Origin: Bacteroidales bacterium
Lineage (GTDB): Bacteria; Bacteroidota; Bacteroidia; Bacteroidales; UBA932
DNA length: 21,525 bases
NCBI GenBank assembly: GCA_017472115.1
Contig: JAFUQW010000003.1
Location: 1-21,525, forward strand
Direction: 5' to 3'
Part shown: positions 1 to 6,806 of the stretch, in pieces
Layout of the letters: each line of letters begins with the position of its first letter
Position numbering within the stretch: position 1 is the first letter of the stretch
Notes under the pieces: model-generated
The model's database searches: none
Told to the model about the DNA's origin: nothing
Seen by the model: the letters and a program-made list of their open reading frames with translations, nothing else
Position numbers and translations under genes: made by a program

Positions 1-1248
1 TATGACAGGAAGATTGAAATGTCTTGCAAAAGCATAGTCGCGGCTGTCATGAGCAGGAACAGCCATGATTGCACCTGTTCCATAACCGGCAAGCACATAT
101 TCCGAAATCCACACAGGGACCTTGTCACCGGTAAGAGGATTGACAGCATATGAACCCGAGAAAACTCCGCTGACCTTCTTGGTTTCGGTCATTCTCTCAC
201 GCTCGGTCTTTTTCTTCGCCATGGCAAGATACTCTTCCACCGCAGCCTTCTGCTCAGAAGTCGTGAGTTTCTCAACCCACTCGCTTTCAGGAGCAAGCAC
301 CATGAACGTCACGCCGAATACCGTATCCGCACGTGTCGTGAATATTGTCATGTCATATTCCTCGCTTCCATTCGATACCTTGAACACCATCTCGGCACCC
401 TGGCTCTTACCTATCCAGTTGCGCTGCATGTCCTTGAGAGAATCAGTCCAGTCGAGACCGTCAAGATCGTCCAGGAGCCTGCCTGCGTATGCTGACACCC
501 TTAGCTGCCACTGGGTCATCTTCTTCTGCTCTACAGGATGGCCTCCACGAACGGAATAGCCTTCCTTGACCTCGTCATTGGCAAGCACCGTACCGAGGGC
601 AGGACACCAGTTCACCGCAGTCTCACCCTGATATGCTATACGGTACTGCATCAGGACATCCGCCTTCTGCTTCTCGTCAAAGGCATTCCACTGCTCTGCA
701 GTGAAAGGCTCGACATCTCCGCATGCCGCATCGACAGCAGCACTTCCTCCCTGAGCGAAAGCTGCCTCAAGTTCGGCGATCGGACGTGCCTTCTGCTGTA
801 CGTTGTCGTACCAGCTGGCAAACATCTGAAGGAATGCCCACTGTGTCCATTTGTAATATTCAGGATCACAGGTACGCACTTCACGCGACCAGTCATATGA
901 AAAACCGATACGGTCCATCTGCTCGCGATAGCGGGCAATGTTCTTTTCGGTTGTCACTGCAGGATGCTGACCGGTCTGGATCGCATACTGCTCTGCAGGA
1001 AGTCCGAAGGCATCGTAGCCCATCGGATGAAGCACATTGAAGCCGCAGAGTCTCTTGTAACGGCTGTATATGTCACTTGCGATGTATCCGAGCGGATGGC
1101 CGACATGAAGTCCCGCTCCGGAAGGATACGGAAACATGTCGAGCACGTAATATTTAGGCTTCGAGCTGTCAATCTCCGCCCTGAATGTATGGTCGGCAGC
1201 CCAGAATGACTGCCACTTCCTTTCGATTTCCTTAAAATTATAGTCCAT
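1..1248 (-). CDS. leuS: Leucyl-tRNA synthetase, N-terminal 416 residues (cut by window edge)
   Basis: Class I aminoacyl-tRNA synthetase that charges tRNA-Leu in the cytoplasm. The reading frame starts at the ATG at 1248 and stays open to base 1, so the C-terminal half, including the KMSKS loop and anticodon-binding domain, lies outside the window. The ATP-binding HIGH motif is seen as HVGH at residues 48-51, within [17 protein letters not shown]. The CP1 editing domain is present, with the Thr-rich strand TTRADTVFG at 304-312 and the [12 protein letters not shown] segment ending at Asp401. A Gln/Ala-rich insertion near residues 175-205 (around [17 protein letters not shown]) interrupts the region before editing; from memory this occurs in other Bacteroidota LeuS. 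Transcription probably starts in the 30 bp gap behind the M28-TonB gene, where a -7 box is present. Identity is certain; only completeness is limited. Confidence 0.97.
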   Translation of the reverse strand, partial: MDYNFKEIERKWQSFWAADHTFRAEIDSSKPKYYVLDMFPYPSGAGLHVGHPLGYIASDIYSRYKRLCGFNVLHPMGYDAFGLPAEQYAIQTGQHPAVTTEKNIARYREQMDRIGFSYDWSREVRTCDPEYYKWTQWAFLQMFASWYDNVQQKARPIAELEAAFAQGGSAAVDAACGDVEPFTAEQWNAFDEKQKADVLMQYRIAYQGETAVNWCPALGTVLANDEVKEGYSVRGGHPVEQKKMTQWQLRVSAYAGRLLDDLDGLDWTDSLKDMQRNWIGKSQGAEMVFKVSNGSEEYDMTIFTTRADTVFGVTFMVLAPESEWVEKLTTSEQKAAVEEYLAMAKKKTERERMTETKKVSGVFSGSYAVNPLTGDKVPVWISEYVLAGYGTGAIMAVPAHDSRDYAFARHFNLPVI

Positions 1249-1269
1249 AGGTATCAGAGTAAAATCCTA

Positions 1270-1277
1270 CAAATGTA
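1270..1277 (-). promoter_or_regulatory. Putative -7 box for leuS
   Basis: The minus strand reads TACATTTG, a match to the Bacteroidota -7 consensus TAnnTTTG, 21 bases upstream of the leuS ATG and directly beyond the stop codon of the preceding gene. The expected -33 TTG is not clear (TTCGG lies about 17 bases upstream), so read-through from the upstream gene may also contribute. Confidence 0.4.
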
Positions 1278-1278
1278 A

Positions 1279-2655
1279 TCAATATTTCTTTATTCCGAAG
1301 TTCGATCCGGAGCCTTTCTTTTCAAGTCTGAACTCGACAGGTATCGTGAGCGATGTCCTTACCTTCTCACCGTTGACTTTTCCTGGTTTCCATTTCGGAG
1401 ATGCCGCCACTACTTTGAGCGCTTCCGCATCCAGTTCCGGTGATACACCCTTTACGACCTCGACATTTGATACCTTGCCGTCTTTCTCGATTATGAAACC
1501 GACCATGACACGTCCCTGAATACCCTGAGCCACGGCTTCCGAAGGATACTTGAGATACTGATACACCCATTTGTCAAGGAATTGCGACGGATCGGAACTG
1601 TTCAGAAAGACCGGACGACTGTCACAATCATAATATGACACGACCCCGTCATCCTTACTGTTCTTCGCGGATGGCTTCTCAGGGAAGAATGACAATTCCC
1701 TGTCAGTATTCGCAACAGCAATGGTAAAATTATATATATATTCCAATTCTCTCTCCATCATTCCATAATCCAGAATAGCCTCCGTGTCCCTGTCCGTATT
1801 ATGTTCAGGATATCTTCCTGTAGTGAACATCACGGAAGGTATCTCCTTTGAATAGAAGGCTCTGTGATCGGAAGGATAAGGCTCAGCCGATATGATTTCC
1901 GGATGGACAGGCTGAAGCTCGGCGGCAAGCATGTTGACCATGTCGTTCATATCCGCATTTGAAGAGGTATAGGCATAGAATCCGTTATATCCGGTACCAA
2001 GCATGTCAAGATTGATCATCGCGTCTATCTTGTCTGCCTCGGCAAAGGAACGGTTCAGAAAATACCATGAACCTGCGAAAGACTCGTTAGAAGCACCGAA
2101 GGCGACAAAGATGACCGTACGGCGGAACAATATCGAATTGGTCTGCGACATACGCGCCAGCTCAAGCATAAGAGACAATCCGGAGGCATTTCCGTTGGCT
2201 CCTGAAAGAATCTTCTCCACCGGGGCTCCGTCTATGGTCATCGTGAAGGTGCCAAGATTGTCAAGTCTCGCTCCCACGACAATATATCTGTCACGAAGGT
2301 TCCTGTCATATCCCTGTACGTAACCTATGACATTGCGTGAAGTCAGAGTGTCCCCGTTTTCCTTCTTGATCCCGAAAAGTTCTCCCTGATCCGGAGAAAG
2401 CAGTTCGACGCCGTATTCCTTCAGCGCACCGGCCACATATTCCGCTGCAGCCCTCTCTCCATCCGACCCGGCCTTACGTCCTTCAAGATGTCTTGAAGTC
2501 ATCTCGCGGACATGCCTCTTCAGAGCCATTACAGTCTCGCTGTCATACAGTTCCTGATACAAATCGCCCTTTCTGAACTGAGCCGGAACATCAATGGCAG
2601 TGACAACAGACAGAAAGAGCAATAAAGCATATTTCATCTTCATGAATCTATTCAT
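1279..2655 (-). CDS. Secreted degenerate M28-type peptidase-like protein fused to a TonB C-terminal domain
   Basis: A 458-residue protein with a Sec signal peptide (about residues 1-26, hydrophobic core YALLLFLSVV, ending VPAQ, no lipobox), so probably periplasmic. Residues about 105-315 follow the M28 Zn-aminopeptidase fold, but key sites have changed. GAHxD is GARLD (Arg130), the DNASG metal Asp is Gly155 in NGNASG, and the catalytic/ligand Glu-Glu pair is Ser189-Asn190. Asp217 (INLDMLG), His264 (SDHRAF) and His285 (EHNTDRDT) remain. Three of five metal ligands and the general base are therefore missing, so peptidase activity is unlikely. Residues about 355-446 form a TonB C-terminal domain (YPSEA, GIQGRVMV, SPKWKPGKVNG). 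The chosen ATG overlaps the SPOR gene stop by 8 nt (AATGAATAG); Met at 2643 or 2637 are alternatives with the same signal core. A role in binding or scaffolding at the envelope is inference. Confidence 0.85.
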   Translation of the reverse strand: MNRFMKMKYALLLFLSVVTAIDVPAQFRKGDLYQELYDSETVMALKRHVREMTSRHLEGRKAGSDGERAAAEYVAGALKEYGVELLSPDQGELFGIKKENGDTLTSRNVIGYVQGYDRNLRDRYIVVGARLDNLGTFTMTIDGAPVEKILSGANGNASGLSLMLELARMSQTNSILFRRTVIFVAFGASNESFAGSWYFLNRSFAEADKIDAMINLDMLGTGYNGFYAYTSSNADMNDMVNMLAAELQPVHPEIISAEPYPSDHRAFYSKEIPSVMFTTGRYPEHNTDRDTEAILDYGMMERELEYIYNFTIAVANTDRELSFFPEKPSAKNSKDDGVVSYYDCDSRPVFLNSSDPSQFLDKWVYQYLKYPSEAVAQGIQGRVMVGFIIEKDGKVSNVEVVKGVSPELDAEALKVVAASPKWKPGKVNGEKVRTSLTIPVEFRLEKKGSGSNFGIKKY

Positions 2656-3163
2656 TGGCAAGGATCCACACATCATCCGGGCAGAAAGCCTCCCCTTTTA
2701 CCTTCTTCATTGCCTGCCATGCCTGTTGAGGTGTGTCAACTGGACAAAGGCCTACAGCTATCAGACCGTTGCGGAAACTTATCAGCGATGGAGAATAGCC
2801 CTTTTCAGATGCAGCATTAAGAAGTCGTTCCGCATTGGAACGCTGTCTGAATGCTCCTATCACCACACAATATTTAGCTTCAAGCTTAGTGGTGAACAAT
2901 CCGCCGAGAGTTGCCGGATTCAACAGAGTCCCCTGCTGCTGGCGGATAAGCTTCATCGCTTCGATGGAATCCTCTACAGCCTGCTTTTCCTTCTGCAGTT
3001 CCACAAGACTCGCCTGAAGTCTCGCTTCTTCTATTCTGAGCTTCTCCACTCTCATGGCTTCAAGTTCTTCACTTGTAGGACGACCAGCCATCTTGCGGAA
3101 AAAGTCACAGCCAGTGAGAGTGAACATGGCCGCTACGGCAAGAAAAATGATATACTTCCTCAT
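2648..3163 (-). CDS. SPOR-domain lipoprotein
   Basis: A 171-residue envelope lipoprotein. The signal peptide MRKYIIFLAVAAMFTLTGC ends in the lipobox LTGC, with Cys19 as the lipidated residue. A charged, probably coiled-coil segment (about 31-75, rich in Glu, Lys, Arg and Gln) follows, then a C-terminal SPOR-like domain (about 95-170, beginning KYCVVIGAFRQRSNAERLL). SPOR domains bind glycan strands lacking stem peptides, as at division sites. The usual start is ATG 3163: a longer in-frame start at 3199 would put 12 residues before the signal peptide and would lie upstream of the predicted transcription start. It is the first gene of an operon with the M28-TonB protein, whose ATG lies inside its last codons. 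The promoter upstream is one of the best in the window. Confidence 0.88.
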   Translation of the reverse strand: MRKYIIFLAVAAMFTLTGCDFFRKMAGRPTSEELEAMRVEKLRIEEARLQASLVELQKEKQAVEDSIEAMKLIRQQQGTLLNPATLGGLFTTKLEAKYCVVIGAFRQRSNAERLLNAASEKGYSPSLISFRNGLIAVGLCPVDTPQQAWQAMKKVKGEAFCPDDVWILANE

Positions 3164-3186
3164 AATGTGTAAATTAGCATAACGTG

Positions 3187-3217
3187 CAAATTTAACCATT
3201 TAATGGACTGAGACAAA
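3187..3217 (-). promoter_or_regulatory. Promoter of the SPOR lipoprotein operon
   Basis: On the minus strand TTTG (3217-3214) is followed by exactly 19 bases and then TAAATTTG (3194-3187), matching the Bacteroidota -33/-7 promoter layout. The predicted start lies about 7 nt beyond the -7 box, giving a leader of under 20 nt before ATG 3163. Confidence 0.75.
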
Positions 3218-3227
3218 ATAAAATTGA

Positions 3228-3235
3228 TATATTTG
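3228..3235 (+). promoter_or_regulatory. Putative -7 box for the capA-phoH operon
   Basis: TATATTTG matches TAnnTTTG, 34 bases before the TTG start of the CapA-like gene. No good -33 TTG is seen at the ideal spacing. It shares a 106-bp divergent gap with the SPOR operon promoter. Confidence 0.5.
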
Positions 3236-3269
3236 TAGTGCAAAGCATCATTGTAACGGATATTCAACA

Positions 3270-4433
3270 TTGAAAAGAGACTGCAGACCCATACTGATTT
3301 CATTGACAGCTGCCATAATCATGCTTACAGGCAGCATGAATACCGTTGCCCAGGAGCTGCGGTTGCCGCAAAGATGGGACATATCCGGGGCCATCAGACC
3401 CCTCTACGGGACTGACACGCTTACGATATGCATACTCGGAGACATAATGATGCATACCGCACAGATCAGCGACGCCATGCAGCCTGACAGCACTTACAGG
3501 TTCAGATGCTTTGACATCATCAAAGACAAGATCGCATCTTCCGACATAGCCATAGCAAACATGGAATTCACCTTGGCCGGAAAGCCTTATTCAGGTTACC
3601 CTGCTTTTTCGGCACCCGAAAGTTTCGCCACATATCTCGCAGACTGCGGTTTCGACATATTTCTGACAGCCAACAACCATATCCTTGACAAAGGAAGCAG
3701 AGGAGCGGAAAGAACAGCGGAGATTTACGGTTCTCTCGAAAAAAGCCATGGCATAAGATATACCGGGATGTCAATGAACGAAGAGGACGACATATTACGC
3801 AATCCTCTGATCATCAGAAGAAAAGGCTACAGCATAGCCTTTCTCAACATGACTTATGGCACAAACCTGGGAAAAACAGCTGAACGCCCTCGGATCAACA
3901 CCATCGCTTCCGTCAGGAAGGACATGGAAAGAGCCGGCAGAGCATTTCCAGGGTATGCGGAACTGCTTATAGCATTTCCGCATTGGGGTACGGAATATCA
4001 GTTGAGACATTCCGAAGCACAGGAGAACACAGCCCTATGGTTAGCCGATAACGGAGCCGACCTGATTGTTGGAGCTCATCCCCATGTAGTCCAGGACTTC
4101 CAGTACATCGGAAGCAGCAAGGTCCCCACGGCATACTCTTTAGGAAACGCAGTATCGAACATGAGTGCCCCCAACACGCAGATAGAGCTTATGGCACACA
4201 TCCGTATCATCAGAGATGCCTCAGGCAAGGCCACCATACTTCAGCCTGAATTCACATACCTGTGGTGTTCCAGACCGGGAGGTTACACAGACACTTACAT
4301 GGTATTGCCTGTCAGGGAATTCATTGGCAGCAGGGAAAGCTGGACAGGGAAATGGGAATATGACAAGATGATCGGAACTTATTATGACGTCATGTCGGAA
4401 ACAGGAATAAAAGACAACATATATAATGAATAA
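3270..4433 (+). CDS. Secreted CapA-family metallophosphatase-like protein
   Basis: A 387-residue protein with a signal peptide (MKRDCRPILISLTAAIIMLT...VAQ, about 28 residues) and a CapA/PgsA-type calcineurin-like fold. The metal-site motifs are visible in order: GDIMMH (Asp58), ANMEFTL (Asn97/Glu99), ANNHILDKG (Asn135, Asn136, His137), FPHWGTEYQ (His238) and VGAHPHVVQ (His270, His272). Family members are linked to poly-gamma-glutamate or capsule assembly, but no pgsB/C-type genes are nearby, so the substrate is unknown. The start is a TTG: it alone precedes the charged n-region of the signal peptide, and the first in-frame ATG (codon 18) would cut the hydrophobic core. The stop overlaps the phoH ATG by 8 nt (AATGAATAA), which suggests translational coupling. 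Confidence 0.85.
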   Translation: MKRDCRPILISLTAAIIMLTGSMNTVAQELRLPQRWDISGAIRPLYGTDTLTICILGDIMMHTAQISDAMQPDSTYRFRCFDIIKDKIASSDIAIANMEFTLAGKPYSGYPAFSAPESFATYLADCGFDIFLTANNHILDKGSRGAERTAEIYGSLEKSHGIRYTGMSMNEEDDILRNPLIIRRKGYSIAFLNMTYGTNLGKTAERPRINTIASVRKDMERAGRAFPGYAELLIAFPHWGTEYQLRHSEAQENTALWLADNGADLIVGAHPHVVQDFQYIGSSKVPTAYSLGNAVSNMSAPNTQIELMAHIRIIRDASGKATILQPEFTYLWCSRPGGYTDTYMVLPVREFIGSRESWTGKWEYDKMIGTYYDVMSETGIKDNIYNE

Positions 4434-5391
4434 CAGAAGGACCATCACACTCGAAGCCATAGATCCGCTGGAAATCTATGGCGCAGCCAACAAGAATCTT
4501 GAGGCGTTATGCAGCTATTTTCCGGAATTGAAAGTGATAGCACGCGGAAACGACATAATTCTTGAAGGCAAGGAAAAGGATCAGGAAGAATTCGAAAAGA
4601 AGCTGCACATGCTGATAGCGCGCCGGCAGCATAAAATGAACATCACCCCCTACGATGTAGAAGACCTGTTTGACGGGGAATGCAATCCCGAAAGATTCAG
4701 GCTTACAGGCCAGTCGGTCATCGTGCATGGCAACGACGGCAAACCGATCAAGGCAAGAAACAGCAGACAGGAAGAAATGGTGAAGGCATATTTTGAAAAC
4801 GACCTTATCTTTGCCATCGGGCCTGCCGGAACAGGAAAGACATATATAGCGATCGCCTTGGCTGTCAGAGCGCTGAAGAACAGGGAAGTCAAAAGAATCA
4901 TACTGACCAGGCCTGCCGTGGAAGCGGGAGAAAGACTCGGTTTCCTGCCGGGAGACCTGAAGGATAAGTTAGACCCTTACCTCCAGCCCCTGTATGACGC
5001 CTTAGGGGACATGATTCCTGCAAAGAAGCTTCAGGAATTCATGGCGGAAGGCACTATTCAGATAGCTCCTCTGGCATATATGAGAGGCCGCACGTTGGAC
5101 AGGGCATGCGTAATTCTCGACGAAGCTCAGAACACGAATCTCGGGCAGCTGAAAATGTTTCTGACAAGAATGGGATGTGATGCCAAATTCATTGTCACGG
5201 GAGACGCAAGTCAGATCGACCTGCCGAACAAAAGGGATTCGGGACTCATACGCGGAATGAATCTCACAAAAGACATTAAAGGTATAAGTTCAATAATCTT
5301 CAAGAATGAGGACATCGTCAGACATCCTTTAGTCGCAAAGATCGTAAAGGCATTCGACAAAGCCGAAGAAAAACAGAAAGAGCAGGCCTGA
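4426..5391 (+). CDS. phoH: PhoH family P-loop ATPase
   Basis: A 321-residue cytoplasmic ATPase of the PhoH/PhoL family, thought to act in RNA metabolism. An N-terminal domain (about 1-105) precedes the P-loop domain. Walker A is GPAGTGKT at 132-139, Walker B is VILDEAQN at 229-236, and the TGDASQ motif is at 258-263. The signature segments LTRPAVEAGERLGFLPG (160-176) and RGRTLD (220-225) are intact, and length is normal for the family. In many bacteria phoH sits beside ybeY; here it overlaps the stop of a CapA-like gene by 8 nt and has no ybeY in the window. Its stop codon lies inside the stem-loop of the terminator that follows, so transcript end and coding end nearly coincide. Confidence 0.95.
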   Translation: MNNRRTITLEAIDPLEIYGAANKNLEALCSYFPELKVIARGNDIILEGKEKDQEEFEKKLHMLIARRQHKMNITPYDVEDLFDGECNPERFRLTGQSVIVHGNDGKPIKARNSRQEEMVKAYFENDLIFAIGPAGTGKTYIAIALAVRALKNREVKRIILTRPAVEAGERLGFLPGDLKDKLDPYLQPLYDALGDMIPAKKLQEFMAEGTIQIAPLAYMRGRTLDRACVILDEAQNTNLGQLKMFLTRMGCDAKFIVTGDASQIDLPNKRDSGLIRGMNLTKDIKGISSIIFKNEDIVRHPLVAKIVKAFDKAEEKQKEQA

Positions 5392-5405
5392 AAAGCCTGC
5401 TCTTT
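5377..5405. terminator. Bidirectional hairpin terminator between phoH and the TPR gene
   Basis: A perfect 11-bp stem (AAAGAGCAGGC pairing with GCCTGCTCTTT) encloses a 7-nt loop. The phoH TGA (5389-5391) lies in the loop. On the minus strand the hairpin is followed by CTGTTTTTC, so it can also end the gyrA-TPR transcript. Confidence 0.85.
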
Positions 5406-5429
5406 CAACATATATGACCTTACGGGAGT

Positions 5430-6785
5430 TTAGCTTGGCTGACCGGTCTTCACAACCTGGTCATACTTCTTGTAACCTTCCTCATACTCAGCACCCTTCG
5501 TAATGAAACGATAGTAGATGTTCTTGAGATACTCGGCGATGCTTACTCTGAGACCATTGTCCTTTGAAACATTGTATGCCTTCTCGAATGGAGCGACAGC
5601 GTTGAGAAGTGCTGACTCGAACTGCTCTACGATAGCCATGTACTTCCTGTCATCCATTTCGTTGGCAGCCTTCTCCTGAAGCTCGATGGCGATGTTGTAG
5701 TACATCACACCCTTGCCGATATGACCGAATTCATATTCTGCATTGATGCCTTCGCATGCATCGTAAGCGGCAACTGCCTTTGCAAGAAGGTCTGCAGCCT
5801 TTGCTTCGTCCTTCTCAGCAGCGCGGAGCTCATTGTAGATGTTACCCTCCACATAGTAGAGCGATGCATTGTTAGGCTCGTTCTTCTTAGCTTCTGCTAT
5901 AAGTTCGAAAAGTCTGTCAGTATTCTCTCCGCTCTCAAGATAATAATTGATAAGACCGATGAGGATGCTCTGGCTCTGAGGGAAAGCAGTGAAGCCCTTC
6001 TCGAGCATAGCTACAGAAGCAGCCTTGTCACCGAGCTTTCCATATACGTCAGCAAGCTTTGCAAATACTTCACCACCTTCGTAGTAGTAGCCTACCTCGA
6101 TGCACTGCTCGAAATACTTCTTTGCAGACTCCCAGTCCTGACCGGCCCATGCAACGAAACCTGCATTGTAAAGAGCAGTTGTGTCAACTCTTGAGAGAGG
6201 AGCGGTAGCAGCTGCCTCAGCCGCCTTTGCAAAATACTCGCTTGCCTTTGCATTGTCACCGAGAGTATAGTTGTTCATACCTTCCTCAAGGTATTTCTTA
6301 GAGATATTGTCAATACCTGCAGTGATATCCTTCAGTTTAGACTGCTTGACGTCAACCACATATGCCTGCTTGTAAGCATCGATAGCCTTTGCAAGTGCAT
6401 CCTCATAGACAGGCTGAGTGATCACGATCATCACAAGCTGTCCTGCAGGAGTGAAATAATAGTCTCTTGTCTGATAAGACTCCTTGAGAAGAGCCTCGCC
6501 ACCGAGAACCACCTCTTCAACAGAAAGCGGCTTCTCGTTACCCATGATGAGCTGGAGCTCCTGCTTGTTGGCTCCGAGCCATGCAGCACCTGCCGGTGCG
6601 TTGTAAGCATTGACATATGCTTCTGCAAGTTTCAACCATGTAGCCACCTTAGTAGCCTTCTTAGGATTCTGAGCTGCAGCCTCAGCGCTCTCTACCGCCT
6701 TCTTTGCGTCAGCAAGAGACTTGGTCTGTGCATCAGCCACCTGAACTGCAAGCAGAACTGCCAATGCGAGAATGATTTTTTTCAT
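5430..6785 (-). CDS. Secreted tetratricopeptide-repeat protein
   Basis: A 451-residue protein with a Sec signal peptide (MKKIILALAVLLAVQVADAQ) and helical repeats through most of its length. TPR-like units are clearest around residues 165-300 (for example NYTLGDNAKASEYFAKAAEA, ALYNAGFVAWAGQDWESA, LADVYGKLGDKAASVAMLEKG), with a further helical block to about residue 430. No catalytic motif is seen. It probably works as a periplasmic scaffold, but no partner is identifiable. It begins 21 bases after gyrA on the same strand with no promoter between them, so it is likely cotranscribed; from memory a TPR gene behind gyrA occurs in other Bacteroidales. Codon choice is strongly biased (GCT/GCA, AAG, GAA, CTT/CTC), which suggests high expression. 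Confidence 0.85.
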   Translation of the reverse strand: MKKIILALAVLLAVQVADAQTKSLADAKKAVESAEAAAQNPKKATKVATWLKLAEAYVNAYNAPAGAAWLGANKQELQLIMGNEKPLSVEEVVLGGEALLKESYQTRDYYFTPAGQLVMIVITQPVYEDALAKAIDAYKQAYVVDVKQSKLKDITAGIDNISKKYLEEGMNNYTLGDNAKASEYFAKAAEAAATAPLSRVDTTALYNAGFVAWAGQDWESAKKYFEQCIEVGYYYEGGEVFAKLADVYGKLGDKAASVAMLEKGFTAFPQSQSILIGLINYYLESGENTDRLFELIAEAKKNEPNNASLYYVEGNIYNELRAAEKDEAKAADLLAKAVAAYDACEGINAEYEFGHIGKGVMYYNIAIELQEKAANEMDDRKYMAIVEQFESALLNAVAPFEKAYNVSKDNGLRVSIAEYLKNIYYRFITKGAEYEEGYKKYDQVVKTGQPS

Positions 6786-6806
6786 GATTTGAAATATTAA
6801 GGTTAA

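Noticed and set aside
122..1209. Several overlapping open frames on both strands within 1-1248
   Set aside because: All are shadows of the leuS frame, which is uninterrupted from 1248 to the window edge and has HIGH and CP1 motifs.
3164..3199. 12-residue N-terminal extension of the SPOR lipoprotein
   Set aside because: The ATG at 3199 lies upstream of the predicted transcription start, and the extension would precede a perfect lipoprotein signal peptide.
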